DNA of 64,000 nt from a virus. Location: the IMG/VR virus record IMGVR_UViG_3300017917_003143, positions 190,095 to 254,094 of that record. One strand, 5' to 3'. Below, one piece after another: positions 1 to 7,150 of the stretch. Every line of letters starts with the position of its first letter. Within the stretch, counting starts at the first letter, position 1. The notes beneath the pieces are model-generated. The model was not told where the DNA came from, did no database searches, and worked only from the letters and a program-made list of their open reading frames with translations. A program made the translations under genes and the position numbers.

Positions 1-1
1 T

Positions 2-217
2 TTTGATCATCTTGACGTGGAAAGCCAAGAAGAGCTTGATGCACTCATGGCCGAAATCCAAAACATATTTGAGACTTTGACTCCCGAGGAACTACAAGCA
101 CAGAGTCGTCCTATCACCGAAGAAGACATCGATGCCATGGATCCTGATGAACGAGAAGCTCTACTAAAAGCCTTTAACAATATTGACACAGATGAAAGAA
201 AGAAACGATTGCAATGA
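2..217 (+). CDS. Acidic hypothetical protein, 5' end outside window
   Basis: The reading frame is open to the left edge, so the gene is probably truncated. A GTG at 17 would give 66 residues but has no convincing ribosome binding site. The visible part is rich in Glu and Asp and looks helical, with no recognised motif. Its TGA overlaps the ATG of the next gene (ATGA at 214-217), so the two are probably translationally coupled. Function unknown. Confidence 0.6.
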   Translation, partial: FDHLDVESQEELDALMAEIQNIFETLTPEELQAQSRPITEEDIDAMDPDEREALLKAFNNIDTDERKKRLQ

Positions 218-486
218 GCCAACTCAATCTTTGGAGTCGACCTTGGATAGTTTTCGATCCCGCTAACAAACAGCATCGTCGATGGTTCACTGAGTTCCAA
301 AGAACTCGCACTTGGGGCCACTGTCCGGTAAGATTTGTGTTAGACGAACCCGAAGGTGAATTGATAACGCAGATACAAAATCAATTGATCACTTATTACA
401 TCAATAGAGAATTCCGTGAATCAAAAACGAATAAAACCCAGCCGCAGTCCCGAAAGAAATACGTTTCAAAAAAACGCATATCTTGA
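214..486 (+). CDS. Hypothetical protein, 90 aa
   Basis: Starts at the ATG in the ATGA overlap with the upstream gene. The N-terminal two thirds is rich in Trp and aromatic residues (WSRPWIVFDP, residues 7-16) and looks like a small folded domain. The C-terminal 25 residues are Lys/Arg/Ser-rich and overlap the next gene in another frame. No recognised family. Confidence 0.6.
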   Translation: MSQLNLWSRPWIVFDPANKQHRRWFTEFQRTRTWGHCPVRFVLDEPEGELITQIQNQLITYYINREFRESKTNKTQPQSRKKYVSKKRIS

Positions 487-970
487 ACGCTGTGCCGAAG
501 AAGGCAAAGAACCCAACCCTGGTTACTTGGCCATGTACGACAAAGAGGCTGAGCTGGATCTGCAATGGGCTGAGCAAGAGCACGAAAATGATCTTGAATA
601 CGATCTGCGGAGCACTGCCTGGGTAGTAGACAAAGCCCGGACCAGTGAAAGCTATGCCCAGAATATCTACGCGGCTCTGTGTAACATGAAATGGCAACGC
701 ATTGATGTGTGGCCCGTCCTTAAAGATGAGACTTGGTCATGCTCTTGGAGATCGGCTGGAGGTATCGTTGCTGACATGCGCGGTGAGGGCGACTACATCG
801 ATTGGTACTGTTCGGGCATGGGCGGACTCAATCGAGAATATGAAGGCGAAGAAACCAACGATCAATGGAAACAACGCACTCAGTATGTTTCTGAAGGAAC
901 TGTAACCGACGAGATCCGAGAGGACTTTGCTCGGTTGGGATGGGCACCGGTTCCCTGGGAAGACGAGTGA
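416..970 (+). CDS. Hypothetical protein, 184 aa
   Basis: The frame begins at a GTG at 416 inside the previous gene, giving a roughly 70-base overlap. The true start could be further downstream, because the first 25 residues are basic and low-complexity. From about residue 60 it is a plausible globular domain with many Trp residues (DVWPVLKDETWSCSWRSAGG, about residues 97-116) and an acidic C-terminus. No catalytic motif was recognised. Last gene of the left-edge cluster; an AT-rich promoter region follows. Confidence 0.7.
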   Translation: MNQKRIKPSRSPERNTFQKNAYLERCAEEGKEPNPGYLAMYDKEAELDLQWAEQEHENDLEYDLRSTAWVVDKARTSESYAQNIYAALCNMKWQRIDVWPVLKDETWSCSWRSAGGIVADMRGEGDYIDWYCSGMGGLNREYEGEETNDQWKQRTQYVSEGTVTDEIREDFARLGWAPVPWEDE

Positions 971-1032
971 ACGTTATTGATTTTATCAATGAGCGTTATT
1001 AAAATATTTTCTGGAAAAACCTATTAAATCGC

Positions 1033-1061
1033 TTGATTTAATTGATATATACTATTACAAT
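1033..1061 (+). promoter_or_regulatory. Sigma70-type promoter of ahpC
   Basis: TTGATT at 1033-1038, exactly 17 bases, then TACAAT at 1056-1061. Predicted start near 1068, leaving a leader of about 50 bases with an AAGGAG ribosome binding site before the ATG at 1120. Confidence 0.75.
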
Positions 1062-1119
1062 AAACTATCAGTATAAACACTGAGAAGCTCGAAGATTTTC
1101 AAACTTAAAGGAGATTTAA

Positions 1120-1659
1120 ATGAAAACAGTAGGACACAAACTTGAAGCATTTGCTATCACTGGCGTTAAGCCTGGTCAACCCGACGACGCATTCTTTCCA
1201 ATCACCGAGGAGTCATTTCCTGGCAAGTGGAAAGTGATCGTTTACTATCCAAAAGATTTCACATTTGTTTGCCCAACAGAAATCGTAGCTTACGACAAGT
1301 TGGCCAAGGACTTTGAAGACCGTGATGCTGTGTTGCTCACAGGCTCAACAGACAATGAGTTCTGCAAAGTAAGCTGGCAGAAAGCTCACGAAGATCTCAA
1401 GAAGATTACACACACCCAGTTTGCAGATGTTGCACGTGGCGAAAAGTCATTGGTTAACCAACTGGGTGTCTTTTTTGAACCAGCAGGTGCCGCACTCCGT
1501 GCCACCTTTATCGTTGACCCTGACAATGTTATCCAACACGTCACTGTCAACAACTTGAACGTTGGCCGTAGCCCAGAAGAAACTTTGCGTATCCTTGATG
1601 CGTTACAGACAGGTGAACTCTGTGCATGTAACCGTGCAGTCGGCGGCGAGACACTGTAA
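1120..1659 (+). CDS. ahpC: Peroxiredoxin, AhpC family
   Basis: Reduces hydrogen peroxide and organic hydroperoxides in the cytoplasm. The peroxidatic cysteine sits in the canonical FTFVCPTE motif (Cys51). Near the C-terminus the usual resolving VCP motif is replaced by ELCACNR, with two cysteines (168 and 170). The length of 179 aa is normal for typical 2-Cys peroxiredoxins. ATG at 1120 follows AAGGAG. Its own sigma70-type promoter lies at 1033-1061, and a CxxC micro-ORF and ahpD follow, so reducing power probably comes from the AhpD-like partner rather than AhpF. A complete redox-defence unit is unusual in a phage genome. Confidence 0.95.
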   Translation: MKTVGHKLEAFAITGVKPGQPDDAFFPITEESFPGKWKVIVYYPKDFTFVCPTEIVAYDKLAKDFEDRDAVLLTGSTDNEFCKVSWQKAHEDLKKITHTQFADVARGEKSLVNQLGVFFEPAGAALRATFIVDPDNVIQHVTVNNLNVGRSPEETLRILDALQTGELCACNRAVGGETL

Positions 1660-1671
1660 GGAGATCGGGCG

Positions 1672-1755
1672 ATGACAAATTTTAATGAATACTTTTATTG
1701 GTTGAAGCAGTATCATTGCCCTTCTTGTAACAACTACAAAGGACAAAACAAATGA
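1672..1755 (+). CDS. 27-residue CxxC micro-protein between ahpC and ahpD
   Basis: ATG at 1672 follows a strong AAGGAG that overlaps the ahpC stop. The frame encodes 27 residues with a CPSC motif near residues 16-19 and ends in an ATGA overlap with ahpD, so it is in the right place to be translated and coupled. The CxxC could be a thioredoxin-like redox site or half of a zinc knuckle. It may instead serve only as a leader that couples translation of the two enzymes. Confidence 0.6.
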   Translation: MTNFNEYFYWLKQYHCPSCNNYKGQNK

Positions 1756-2264
1756 GTTGGGTAGATCAAATCAAGGAGGCCTTGCCGGATTATGCCAAAG
1801 ACACACGTCTCAATATTGACAGCGTTGTCAATCGTAGCACTCTTGATCTTGTTGAAGCCAATGGCTGTGCTCTCGCAGCCGCTATGGCAACAGGCAATGG
1901 AAAACTCGTTACATTTATTCAGTCAGGCATGGAAGATACCACTGAACGAGACGCGGCCTTGACAGCCGCTAGCCTAATGGCCATGAACAATGTATGGTAC
2001 CCGTATGTTGAAATGGCCGAAGACGAGCGTCTCACAGGTTTACCAGCACAGTTACGCATGAATGCCATTAGCTCCCATGGTGGAACGACCAAGGCTCGAT
2101 TTGAGAGCTACAGTCTAGCCGCCAGTATCGTTGGCAAGTGCCACTTCTGCGTAAAAGCACACTACGAAACCTTGAAGAAGGAAGGCTACTCTGTAGAACA
2201 ACTTCGTGACATTGGTCGTATTGCCGCTGTGATTACTTCGGTGGCTCGTGTATTAAACAGCTAA
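1752..2264 (+). CDS. ahpD: AhpD-like alkylhydroperoxidase / carboxymuconolactone decarboxylase family
   Basis: Helical protein of 170 aa with the family active site C-H-F-C-V-K-A-H: Cys130, Cys133 and His137 correspond to the CxxC and proton-relay His of AhpD. In Mycobacterium tuberculosis, AhpD is the thiol reductant of AhpC, and the ahpC-ahpD order here fits that pairing. Start ATG lies in a 4-base overlap with the micro-ORF. A duplicate copy from the host chromosome is an alternative origin, but the tight spacing and phage context point to an established phage operon. Confidence 0.88.
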   Translation: MSWVDQIKEALPDYAKDTRLNIDSVVNRSTLDLVEANGCALAAAMATGNGKLVTFIQSGMEDTTERDAALTAASLMAMNNVWYPYVEMAEDERLTGLPAQLRMNAISSHGGTTKARFESYSLAASIVGKCHFCVKAHYETLKKEGYSVEQLRDIGRIAAVITSVARVLNS

Positions 2265-2289
2265 ATGTTACCATGGCGGGGTATTGTCT

Positions 2290-2297
2290 TTAAATAC
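2290..2297 (+). promoter_or_regulatory. TTAAATA late-promoter-like motif
   Basis: TTAAATAC, 7 bases before the ATG at 2305, resembling the T4 late promoter core TATAAATA. The same motif sits just before the starts at 6293, 18686, 30166 and 56626 (minus). Confidence 0.45.
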
Positions 2298-2304
2298 TCC
2301 GCCC

Positions 2305-3489
2305 ATGGAACTTCTTGAACAAAATCCCAAACTTGGTTTTTACACGGTAAACGGTAAAAACTTCTATTCAAAACCTCAAGCCTTGCTGGAGGCCACTCGC
2401 ACTGGCCAATTTCCAACGTGGAACTTCAATCGCGAAGTTTTTTCTCGTATGGATACTACCAAGGAACCTCAACTCAGTCTGCGCGAGCTCTATCGTATGC
2501 GAGCCCAACAGTTGAGAGACAAATATGATTACATACGATTAGAGTTTTCAGGTGGATCAGACTCTGCCACAGTGCTTTACAGTTTTATCAACAATAACAT
2601 ACATCTTGACGAAGTGGTATTCCGCTATCCAGCACAGGGTGATAAAAATCTTGGCCCTGATGCCAAGAACATGAAGGCTGAAAACACCCTGTCAGAGTGG
2701 CATTTTGCGGCCAAACCTATATTACAAAAACTTGCTGTCACACATCCCAATATCAAAATCACCATGCATGACTTTTCAGATAACATCCTAAAGTATACTG
2801 GTGACGAGTCTTGGGTCAACAATGCCAAGGACTACTTACATCCTGAACACACGTTTAAACACGATCCTTTGGGCATGGACGGTCACAAGGCACTGGCTGA
2901 ATCAGGCAAACAGATCTGTATCTTGTATGGAGTGGACAAGCCCAAGGTCTGCATCAAGGACGGTCGTTGGTATCTCTACTTCCTTGATATCCAAGCCAAT
3001 CATAGTCAGAATCAACGTGGTCCTTACAACAACATCACCACAGAGTATTTTTACTGGCAGGCAGACTTACCTGAGCTGATCATCAAACAAGCTCACACCA
3101 TACGCAACTGGTTTATGAGTCCCACAGCAAAGCATCTCCAATTCCTGGTGCGCTGGCCTAATCACAGTGTGGCACAGCGCGGTGCCTACGAACAGTTAGC
3201 CAAGCCCTTGATCTATCCTGACTACGATCCAACAACTTGGCAAACAACAAAGTCAACCAATAACTTCTATTCTGAAATGACTTGGTGGTTCTTTAAAAAC
3301 TTTAAAGACACTCGTTTTTACCAAGTATGGGAAGCAGGCCTGGCACACATGGTCAATACCATCGATCCCAAGTTTTTTACCTATGAGCAAGGACGTGCTG
3401 TGGGCTTTGTTGGCTTCATGGATCAGTTCTATGACCTTGGTCCTACAGACTATGTAAATACCGACATCATACAAGGATTACTCAAATGA
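2305..3489 (+). CDS. PP-loop ATPase (adenine nucleotide alpha-hydrolase fold)
   Basis: 394 aa. The ATP-binding PP-loop SGGSDS is at residues 82-87, after the strand YDYIRLEF. Enzymes with this motif (asparagine synthetase, QueC, TilS, GuaA) adenylate a carbonyl or carboxyl group and then transfer nitrogen or sulfur; the substrate here cannot be read. I chose ATG 2305 over the TTG at 2284 because the paralog at 22817 starts at the equivalent place. The TGA overlaps the next gene, a Bug/TctC protein, by 4 bases. The paralog has the same coupling to a second Bug gene in reverse order. Confidence 0.82.
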   Translation: MELLEQNPKLGFYTVNGKNFYSKPQALLEATRTGQFPTWNFNREVFSRMDTTKEPQLSLRELYRMRAQQLRDKYDYIRLEFSGGSDSATVLYSFINNNIHLDEVVFRYPAQGDKNLGPDAKNMKAENTLSEWHFAAKPILQKLAVTHPNIKITMHDFSDNILKYTGDESWVNNAKDYLHPEHTFKHDPLGMDGHKALAESGKQICILYGVDKPKVCIKDGRWYLYFLDIQANHSQNQRGPYNNITTEYFYWQADLPELIIKQAHTIRNWFMSPTAKHLQFLVRWPNHSVAQRGAYEQLAKPLIYPDYDPTTWQTTKSTNNFYSEMTWWFFKNFKDTRFYQVWEAGLAHMVNTIDPKFFTYEQGRAVGFVGFMDQFYDLGPTDYVNTDIIQGLLK

Positions 3490-4385
3490 AAAAGTTTTTA
3501 ATCGCAGGTGCTGTCACGTTGGCGGCATTTTCAGCTCAAGCACAACAGACCATTAGTATTATTTGGCCATTTGGCATAGGCGATACACAAGCCCAGTATA
3601 GTCGCAGTCTTGTTGAAGAACTCAACAAGAATCAAAAGAAGTATACATTTATTTTAGAAAACAAACCTGGTGCTGGAGCAACCATTGGCGCCCGTTATGT
3701 ACTTTCTAATACCAACACTGTATTAGCCGCGTCTACTGCATTTTTTGTGCGTCCTAACTTTTATCCCGACGAAAGCCACAATGTTGCAGATTTCCGACCG
3801 CTGATGACACAGTGTGCCGCACCCATGGTTATCGTCAGCAAAAAATACAAGAACTGGCAAGAAGTTGACAAGTCAAAGCCCATCAATATTGGTATTTCAG
3901 GACTAGGTGCAACATCACATTTGATGGCAATGGAGATTATCAAAAGATTTCCCAATGCCGTACCTGTACCTTATAAAGGAACAAAAGAAGCCAGCATGGA
4001 TGTGATTTCTGGCAATATCGAGCTCAGCGTTGCTTTCTTAGGTGAAGTTGAAGGATTTTTAGACAAAGGTGACCTACATGCATTGGGTATTTCGGGACGT
4101 CGAGTTGTGCGCGGTGTGCCCACCCTAGAAAGTCAGGGCTTTGCCGGTGTTGGCGAAGTAGTCAACATGCACAGTTTACAGGTACCTAAATCCATGTCAG
4201 CAGAGCAATACAATGAGCTACGAGACATGGTTGTAAAGGCCGCACGAGCAGACAGCGTACAACGTGCCTATGCTGTAGACTATTGTGAGCCTAGCAACCT
4301 TGACGCTACAGCCACACAGCGTTGGTTCGATGGGCAAGTAGCCCTGTGGAAACGACTGAGTCAAGGTGTCAAACTGACTAAATAA
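3486..4385 (+). CDS. tctC: Bug/TctC-type periplasmic solute-binding protein
   Basis: Sec signal peptide at the N-terminus (MKKFLIAGAVTLAAFSAQAQ), then a two-domain binding protein. The family motifs are NKPGAGATIGARYV near residues 58-71 and VPYKGTKEA near 160-168. Length 299 aa is typical for Bug proteins, which bind carboxylates or other small polar compounds in the periplasm for TctAB permeases or for sensing. Starts in an ATGA overlap with the PP-loop gene. Bug families are hugely expanded in Burkholderiales, which suggests capture from such a host. The ligand is unknown. Confidence 0.88.
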   Translation: MKKFLIAGAVTLAAFSAQAQQTISIIWPFGIGDTQAQYSRSLVEELNKNQKKYTFILENKPGAGATIGARYVLSNTNTVLAASTAFFVRPNFYPDESHNVADFRPLMTQCAAPMVIVSKKYKNWQEVDKSKPINIGISGLGATSHLMAMEIIKRFPNAVPVPYKGTKEASMDVISGNIELSVAFLGEVEGFLDKGDLHALGISGRRVVRGVPTLESQGFAGVGEVVNMHSLQVPKSMSAEQYNELRDMVVKAARADSVQRAYAVDYCEPSNLDATATQRWFDGQVALWKRLSQGVKLTK

Positions 4386-4528
4386 CAATGGCAGCGCCGG
4401 TCAGGTGATCGACGCCGGTTTTAACGACGCTTAGGGTGTGACCCTTTTACTGCTGTGATACACGTAGAACGCCGAACCGTAGCGAGCAATCGCAAGCACA
4501 TTTAAACTACCAAATTTGGATATAAAAA
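4386..4528 (+). other. Intergenic stretch with hairpins, possible small RNA or leader
   Basis: No convincing ORF. GCCGG/CCGG and other short inverted repeats occur at 4394-4420, and AGGGT-gtg-ACCCTTTT at 4433-4448 is a weak terminator for the upstream pair. The sequence just before the next ATG is ATATAAAAA, with no clear ribosome binding site. Confidence 0.35.
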
Positions 4529-5488
4529 ATGAGCAAAACTACTAAGATTCGTTGGGTTATCGCCCATGAGCCTTTGAACCTTTTCATCCGTGCCGCTGAA
4601 GACTTTGAGCGTCGTGTAAACGAGCAACAGAGCGAGCACAAGATCGAAGTTGAAATCATGACTCTCACAGAGTACAGCCAGCGTTACAACGATGGCGTGG
4701 TTGTGACCAAGCATGACCTACTAGATCTCATGGAAGCAGGCAAGATCGAAATGAGCCAGATGTACACAACATGGCTCGCTGAGAAGTATGAACAAGACTT
4801 CTTGGTGTTCGACCTTCCTTTCTTGTTCAAGGATCACGAGCATGCAACCCGTGTGCTAGAAGGTGAAGTTGGTGAGACTCTTCTCAACAAACTCACAAAC
4901 AAGTCAAATGTACGTGGCTTGAGTTTCACATACTCAGGCGGTTTCCGTCAGATGATTTCCAACAAGCAGGTCAGCACACTAGAAGAACTTGCTGGCACAC
5001 CAGTGCGTTCAAACCGTAACCCTGTTGCACAAGCAACTATTTCTGCATTGGGCATGAAGCCTGTTGTTGCCGAAGTAGAAGATCTGCGCAAGGTCGTGGT
5101 CGAAGGTGAAGCTGAAGGTGGCGAAACCAACTACCCACGTATGTACCCACTACGTCAGAATGAAGTTACCAAGTCAGTGATTGACACAGGCCACAGCTTG
5201 TTCCTCACATCAATGATCATTGGTGACAAGTTCTGGGATAGCCTTAGCCCCGAAGTACAGGCTGTGATCAAGCAAGCCGCTATTCTTGCAGGTCGCGAAG
5301 AGCGTGCCGAAACCATCCGTGATGGTGCTCGTGCCGAGCGTCGCCTTGTTGAAGAAGAAGGTGCCAATATCGTTAAGTGGACACAAGAGCAACGTGATGC
5401 CGCCAAGGCCGCGCTGTCAGGTGTTTACGATCAGTTCCGTGACACATTCACACCTGGTCTCATCGAAGCGATTGAGAAGAAGGCTTAA
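4529..5488 (+). CDS. DctP-like TRAP solute-binding protein without signal peptide
   Basis: 319 aa with the TRAP DctP fold signature: an N-terminal alpha/beta lobe, FDLPFLFKDHEHATRVLEG (about residues 92-110), and the ligand-binding stretch TPVRSNRNPVAQATISALG (about 155-173) with the Arg that normally pairs with the substrate carboxylate. The protein starts MSKTTKIRWVIAHEP and has no hydrophobic signal sequence, unlike ordinary DctP proteins, so it is predicted to remain cytoplasmic. No DctQ/DctM membrane partners occur in the window. It may act as an intracellular binding or sensing protein, or even as an abundant virion or scaffold component. A strong terminator follows. Confidence 0.8.
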   Translation: MSKTTKIRWVIAHEPLNLFIRAAEDFERRVNEQQSEHKIEVEIMTLTEYSQRYNDGVVVTKHDLLDLMEAGKIEMSQMYTTWLAEKYEQDFLVFDLPFLFKDHEHATRVLEGEVGETLLNKLTNKSNVRGLSFTYSGGFRQMISNKQVSTLEELAGTPVRSNRNPVAQATISALGMKPVVAEVEDLRKVVVEGEAEGGETNYPRMYPLRQNEVTKSVIDTGHSLFLTSMIIGDKFWDSLSPEVQAVIKQAAILAGREERAETIRDGARAERRLVEEEGANIVKWTQEQRDAAKAALSGVYDQFRDTFTPGLIEAIEKKA

Positions 5489-5515
5489 TAGGTAGTAATT
5501 TTGTATTACACAAGA

Positions 5516-5541
5516 AACCCTACCTAGTGTAGGGTTTTTTG
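5516..5541 (+). terminator. Rho-independent terminator after DctP-like gene
   Basis: Stem AACCCTAC / GTAGGGTT with a 5-base loop, followed by TTTT. The next promoter starts immediately after. Confidence 0.85.
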
Positions 5542-5570
5542 TTGACAGCAAAAAGAAAACCGCATACAAT
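5542..5570 (+). promoter_or_regulatory. Sigma70-type promoter
   Basis: TTGACA at 5542-5547, 17 bases, TACAAT at 5565-5570. A T4-late-like TATAAATA follows at 5582-5589, so the region may be read both early and late. Confidence 0.75.
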
Positions 5571-5626
5571 CACTGCTGAGATATAAATATCTTCACAACA
5601 AGATCAACTTTTTGAGCAACCAGGGG

Positions 5627-5655
5627 TTGACAAGGAATAAATAAACATATACAAT
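5627..5655 (+). promoter_or_regulatory. Sigma70-type promoter
   Basis: TTGACA at 5627-5632, 17 bases, TACAAT at 5650-5655. An ATG at 5663 lies at the predicted transcription start. Confidence 0.75.
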
Positions 5656-5662
5656 AGATGCT

Positions 5663-5779
5663 ATGATGAACACTTTAAGATCATATTCGATATCATTTAA
5701 ACAGATGGAGCCAACAAGTCTCTTGTGGCACCCCACCTGCCTACGTAATGATGCGATTGGGATCGGGGGTTCTGAGTAG
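5663..5779 (+). CDS. Possible leaderless small ORF, or part of a small RNA
   Basis: Begins ATGATG exactly where transcription from the 5627-5655 promoter should start and encodes 38 residues without a recognisable motif. It lies in a short unit closed by the hairpin terminator at 5810-5838, so the roughly 170-base transcript could equally be a regulatory RNA. Codon content does not decide the matter. Confidence 0.3.
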   Translation: MMNTLRSYSISFKQMEPTSLLWHPTCLRNDAIGIGGSE

Positions 5780-5809
5780 AAGTCAGACAGTAAAATATTC
5801 TACACAGGA

Positions 5810-5838
5810 CCCCAGGACTAAACACCCTGGGGTTTCTG
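5810..5838 (+). terminator. Rho-independent terminator
   Basis: CCCCAGG (5810-5816) pairs with CCTGGGG (5826-5832), followed by TTTCTGTTTG. Closes the short unit from the 5627 promoter. Confidence 0.75.
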
Positions 5839-5861
5839 TTTGTGCAAAAGGAAAAAAGAAG

Positions 5862-6041
5862 TTGACAGAAAAGATAGATTATAGTAAAATTGCCGATCGT
5901 ATTGTTGAACAAGTAGTTGAGCATTCAAGGTTCGTGTTAGACGAACATCAGATGCAACGATTGCTTCAAGGCAAGATTGATCGAGCTCGACGAGAAGTTG
6001 AAGCCAGGGCAACATGCCCAATATGGCATACTGATCGATAG
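5862..6041 (+). CDS. Small hypothetical protein, 59 aa
   Basis: Likely start is the TTG at 5862, after AAAGGAAAAAAG. The product is helical and charged (KIADRIVEQVVEHSR then a Gln/Arg-rich helix), with a single Cys near the end. The frame is open further upstream, but that part crosses the terminator at 5810-5838 and reads as non-coding. The TTGACA and TAAAAT at 5862-5890 look like a promoter but lie inside this frame. Confidence 0.5.
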   Translation: MTEKIDYSKIADRIVEQVVEHSRFVLDEHQMQRLLQGKIDRARREVEARATCPIWHTDR

Positions 6042-6279
6042 GTCGAGCACAGTGGACGTAGGCAACGAGGGCCGTGAGACCACTTTAAAAAAGCTCTAAA
6101 CGGGCGGGGTCCTGGATGAAATCCTTGGCGGTAACAAGGAAAGTAAAATAGGCAAGCGGAGGATGTCTCCGCTTTGGCTCTGGCAACAGAGCCCATATTG
6201 AAGCACATTGCCGAACAGTCAAATGGCAATAGCCGATGAGTAGTGTGTTTCAATATGTCGAACAAGTTTCCAAACGCCG
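6042..6279 (+). ncRNA. Candidate structured RNA or long 5' leader
   Basis: About 240 bases without an ORF but full of perfect hairpins. AGCGGA..TCTCCGCT is followed directly by GGCTCTG-GCAA-CAGAGCC, a GNRA-capped stem, near 6160-6192. A long-range stem pairs CATATTGAAGCACA (6194-6207) with TGTGTTTCAATATG (6244-6257). It could be a trans-acting RNA or the leader of the gene at 6293. No known family recognised. Confidence 0.5.
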
Positions 6280-6287
6280 TTAAATAA
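6280..6287 (+). promoter_or_regulatory. TTAAATA late-promoter-like motif
   Basis: TTAAATAA, 5 bases before the ATG at 6293; no ribosome binding site lies between them. Confidence 0.45.
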
Positions 6288-6292
6288 TCGCG

Positions 6293-6889
6293 ATGGAAAA
6301 CTTAAAAATAAACAATCCTTTGATCAAAGAAATTTGTCAAAGATTCACGACTCTACAATACAATGATGGCCTGCCAAGCAAAGCAGTAAAATGGGAAGCC
6401 AACGATGACTATGAAACAGCATCGGCTCAAGCCACAGCAGATCAATCCTTGAGAAACATATTACAAGGGCATCAGCATATAAAAAAGTCTTGCTACAAAA
6501 TTTTTGGCGAGACACCTGCTGGAAGCTATTTTCTCAACGAACTTAAAAAACTAATCAAGTATGACAGTTATTACACTGCGGCATACTGGCCAAGAGGATT
6601 TATTGGGTGGCATACAGACAGCGATATAAAAGGACACTGCCTATTATGGACCTGGACTGCTGAAGGACAAGGATTTTTCAAATACAGAGATCCCAACACT
6701 GATACGATCATCCAAGTCGATGATCAACCAGGTTGGAGCGTCAAGGCCATGCGCCTCGGAGATCAGGACACAGATAGACTGTGGCACTGTGCAGCCGGTG
6801 TTGGATCAAGATGGTCGTTTGTTTTAATGTACGATGATGATCATACAGATCTTTATCAGAGTGCTAAATCGTTTATTTTATCAAAATAA
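6293..6889 (+). CDS. 2OG-Fe(II) oxygenase-like protein
   Basis: 198 aa with the double-stranded beta-helix signature. An HTD motif (GWHTDSD, about residues 105-111) supplies the first His and Asp iron ligands, a distal His lies in LWHCAAGVG (about 163-171), and Arg in SRWSFVLMY is positioned for the 2-oxoglutarate carboxylate. Such proteins hydroxylate proteins, nucleotides or small molecules; the substrate here is unknown. It stands alone before the tRNA array and has a TTAAATA motif at its start. Three other oxygenase-like proteins lie at 18686, 24049 and 25241. Confidence 0.72.
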   Translation: MENLKINNPLIKEICQRFTTLQYNDGLPSKAVKWEANDDYETASAQATADQSLRNILQGHQHIKKSCYKIFGETPAGSYFLNELKKLIKYDSYYTAAYWPRGFIGWHTDSDIKGHCLLWTWTAEGQGFFKYRDPNTDTIIQVDDQPGWSVKAMRLGDQDTDRLWHCAAGVGSRWSFVLMYDDDHTDLYQSAKSFILSK

Positions 6890-6893
6890 TTTA

Positions 6894-6983
6894 GGGGGTT
6901 GTTCTCTACGGCGGACTGTAAATCCGTTGCCTTTAATATGTAGAGTGGCCGGCGATTAGGTTCGATTCCTTCAGCCCCCACCA
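6894..6983 (+). tRNA. tRNA-Tyr (GTA)
   Basis: Type II tRNA with long variable arm, acceptor GGGGGTT/AGCCCCC, encoded CCA. Anticodon GTA lies in GGACTGTAAATCC. Confidence 0.93.
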
Positions 6984-6990
6984 AGTTTAC

Positions 6991-7065
6991 GGTCCTATCG
7001 ATTAGGGGTAAAGTCATCGCCCTGTCACGGCGAAGTCACGGGTTCGAATCCCGTTGGGACCGCCA
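6991..7065 (+). tRNA. tRNA-Asp (GTC)
   Basis: Acceptor GGTCCTA/TGGGACC, discriminator G, CCA encoded; anticodon loop CTGTCAC gives GTC. Confidence 0.95.
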
Positions 7066-7071
7066 GTTTAT

Positions 7072-7148
7072 TCCTCAGTAGCACAGTTGGTAGTTGCGCT
7101 TGACTGTTAATCAAGATGTCGGTGGTTCGAGCCCACCCTGGGGAGCCA
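7072..7148 (+). tRNA. tRNA-Asn (GTT)
   Basis: Acceptor TCCTCAG/CTGGGGA, discriminator G, CCA encoded; anticodon arm CTTGACTGTTAATCAAG gives GTT. Confidence 0.95.
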
Positions 7149-7150
7149 AG

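Noticed and set aside
5862-5890. TTGACA-17-TAAAAT promoter
   Set aside because: The bases are inside a frame that starts with this TTG after a ribosome binding site; the promoter match may be chance.
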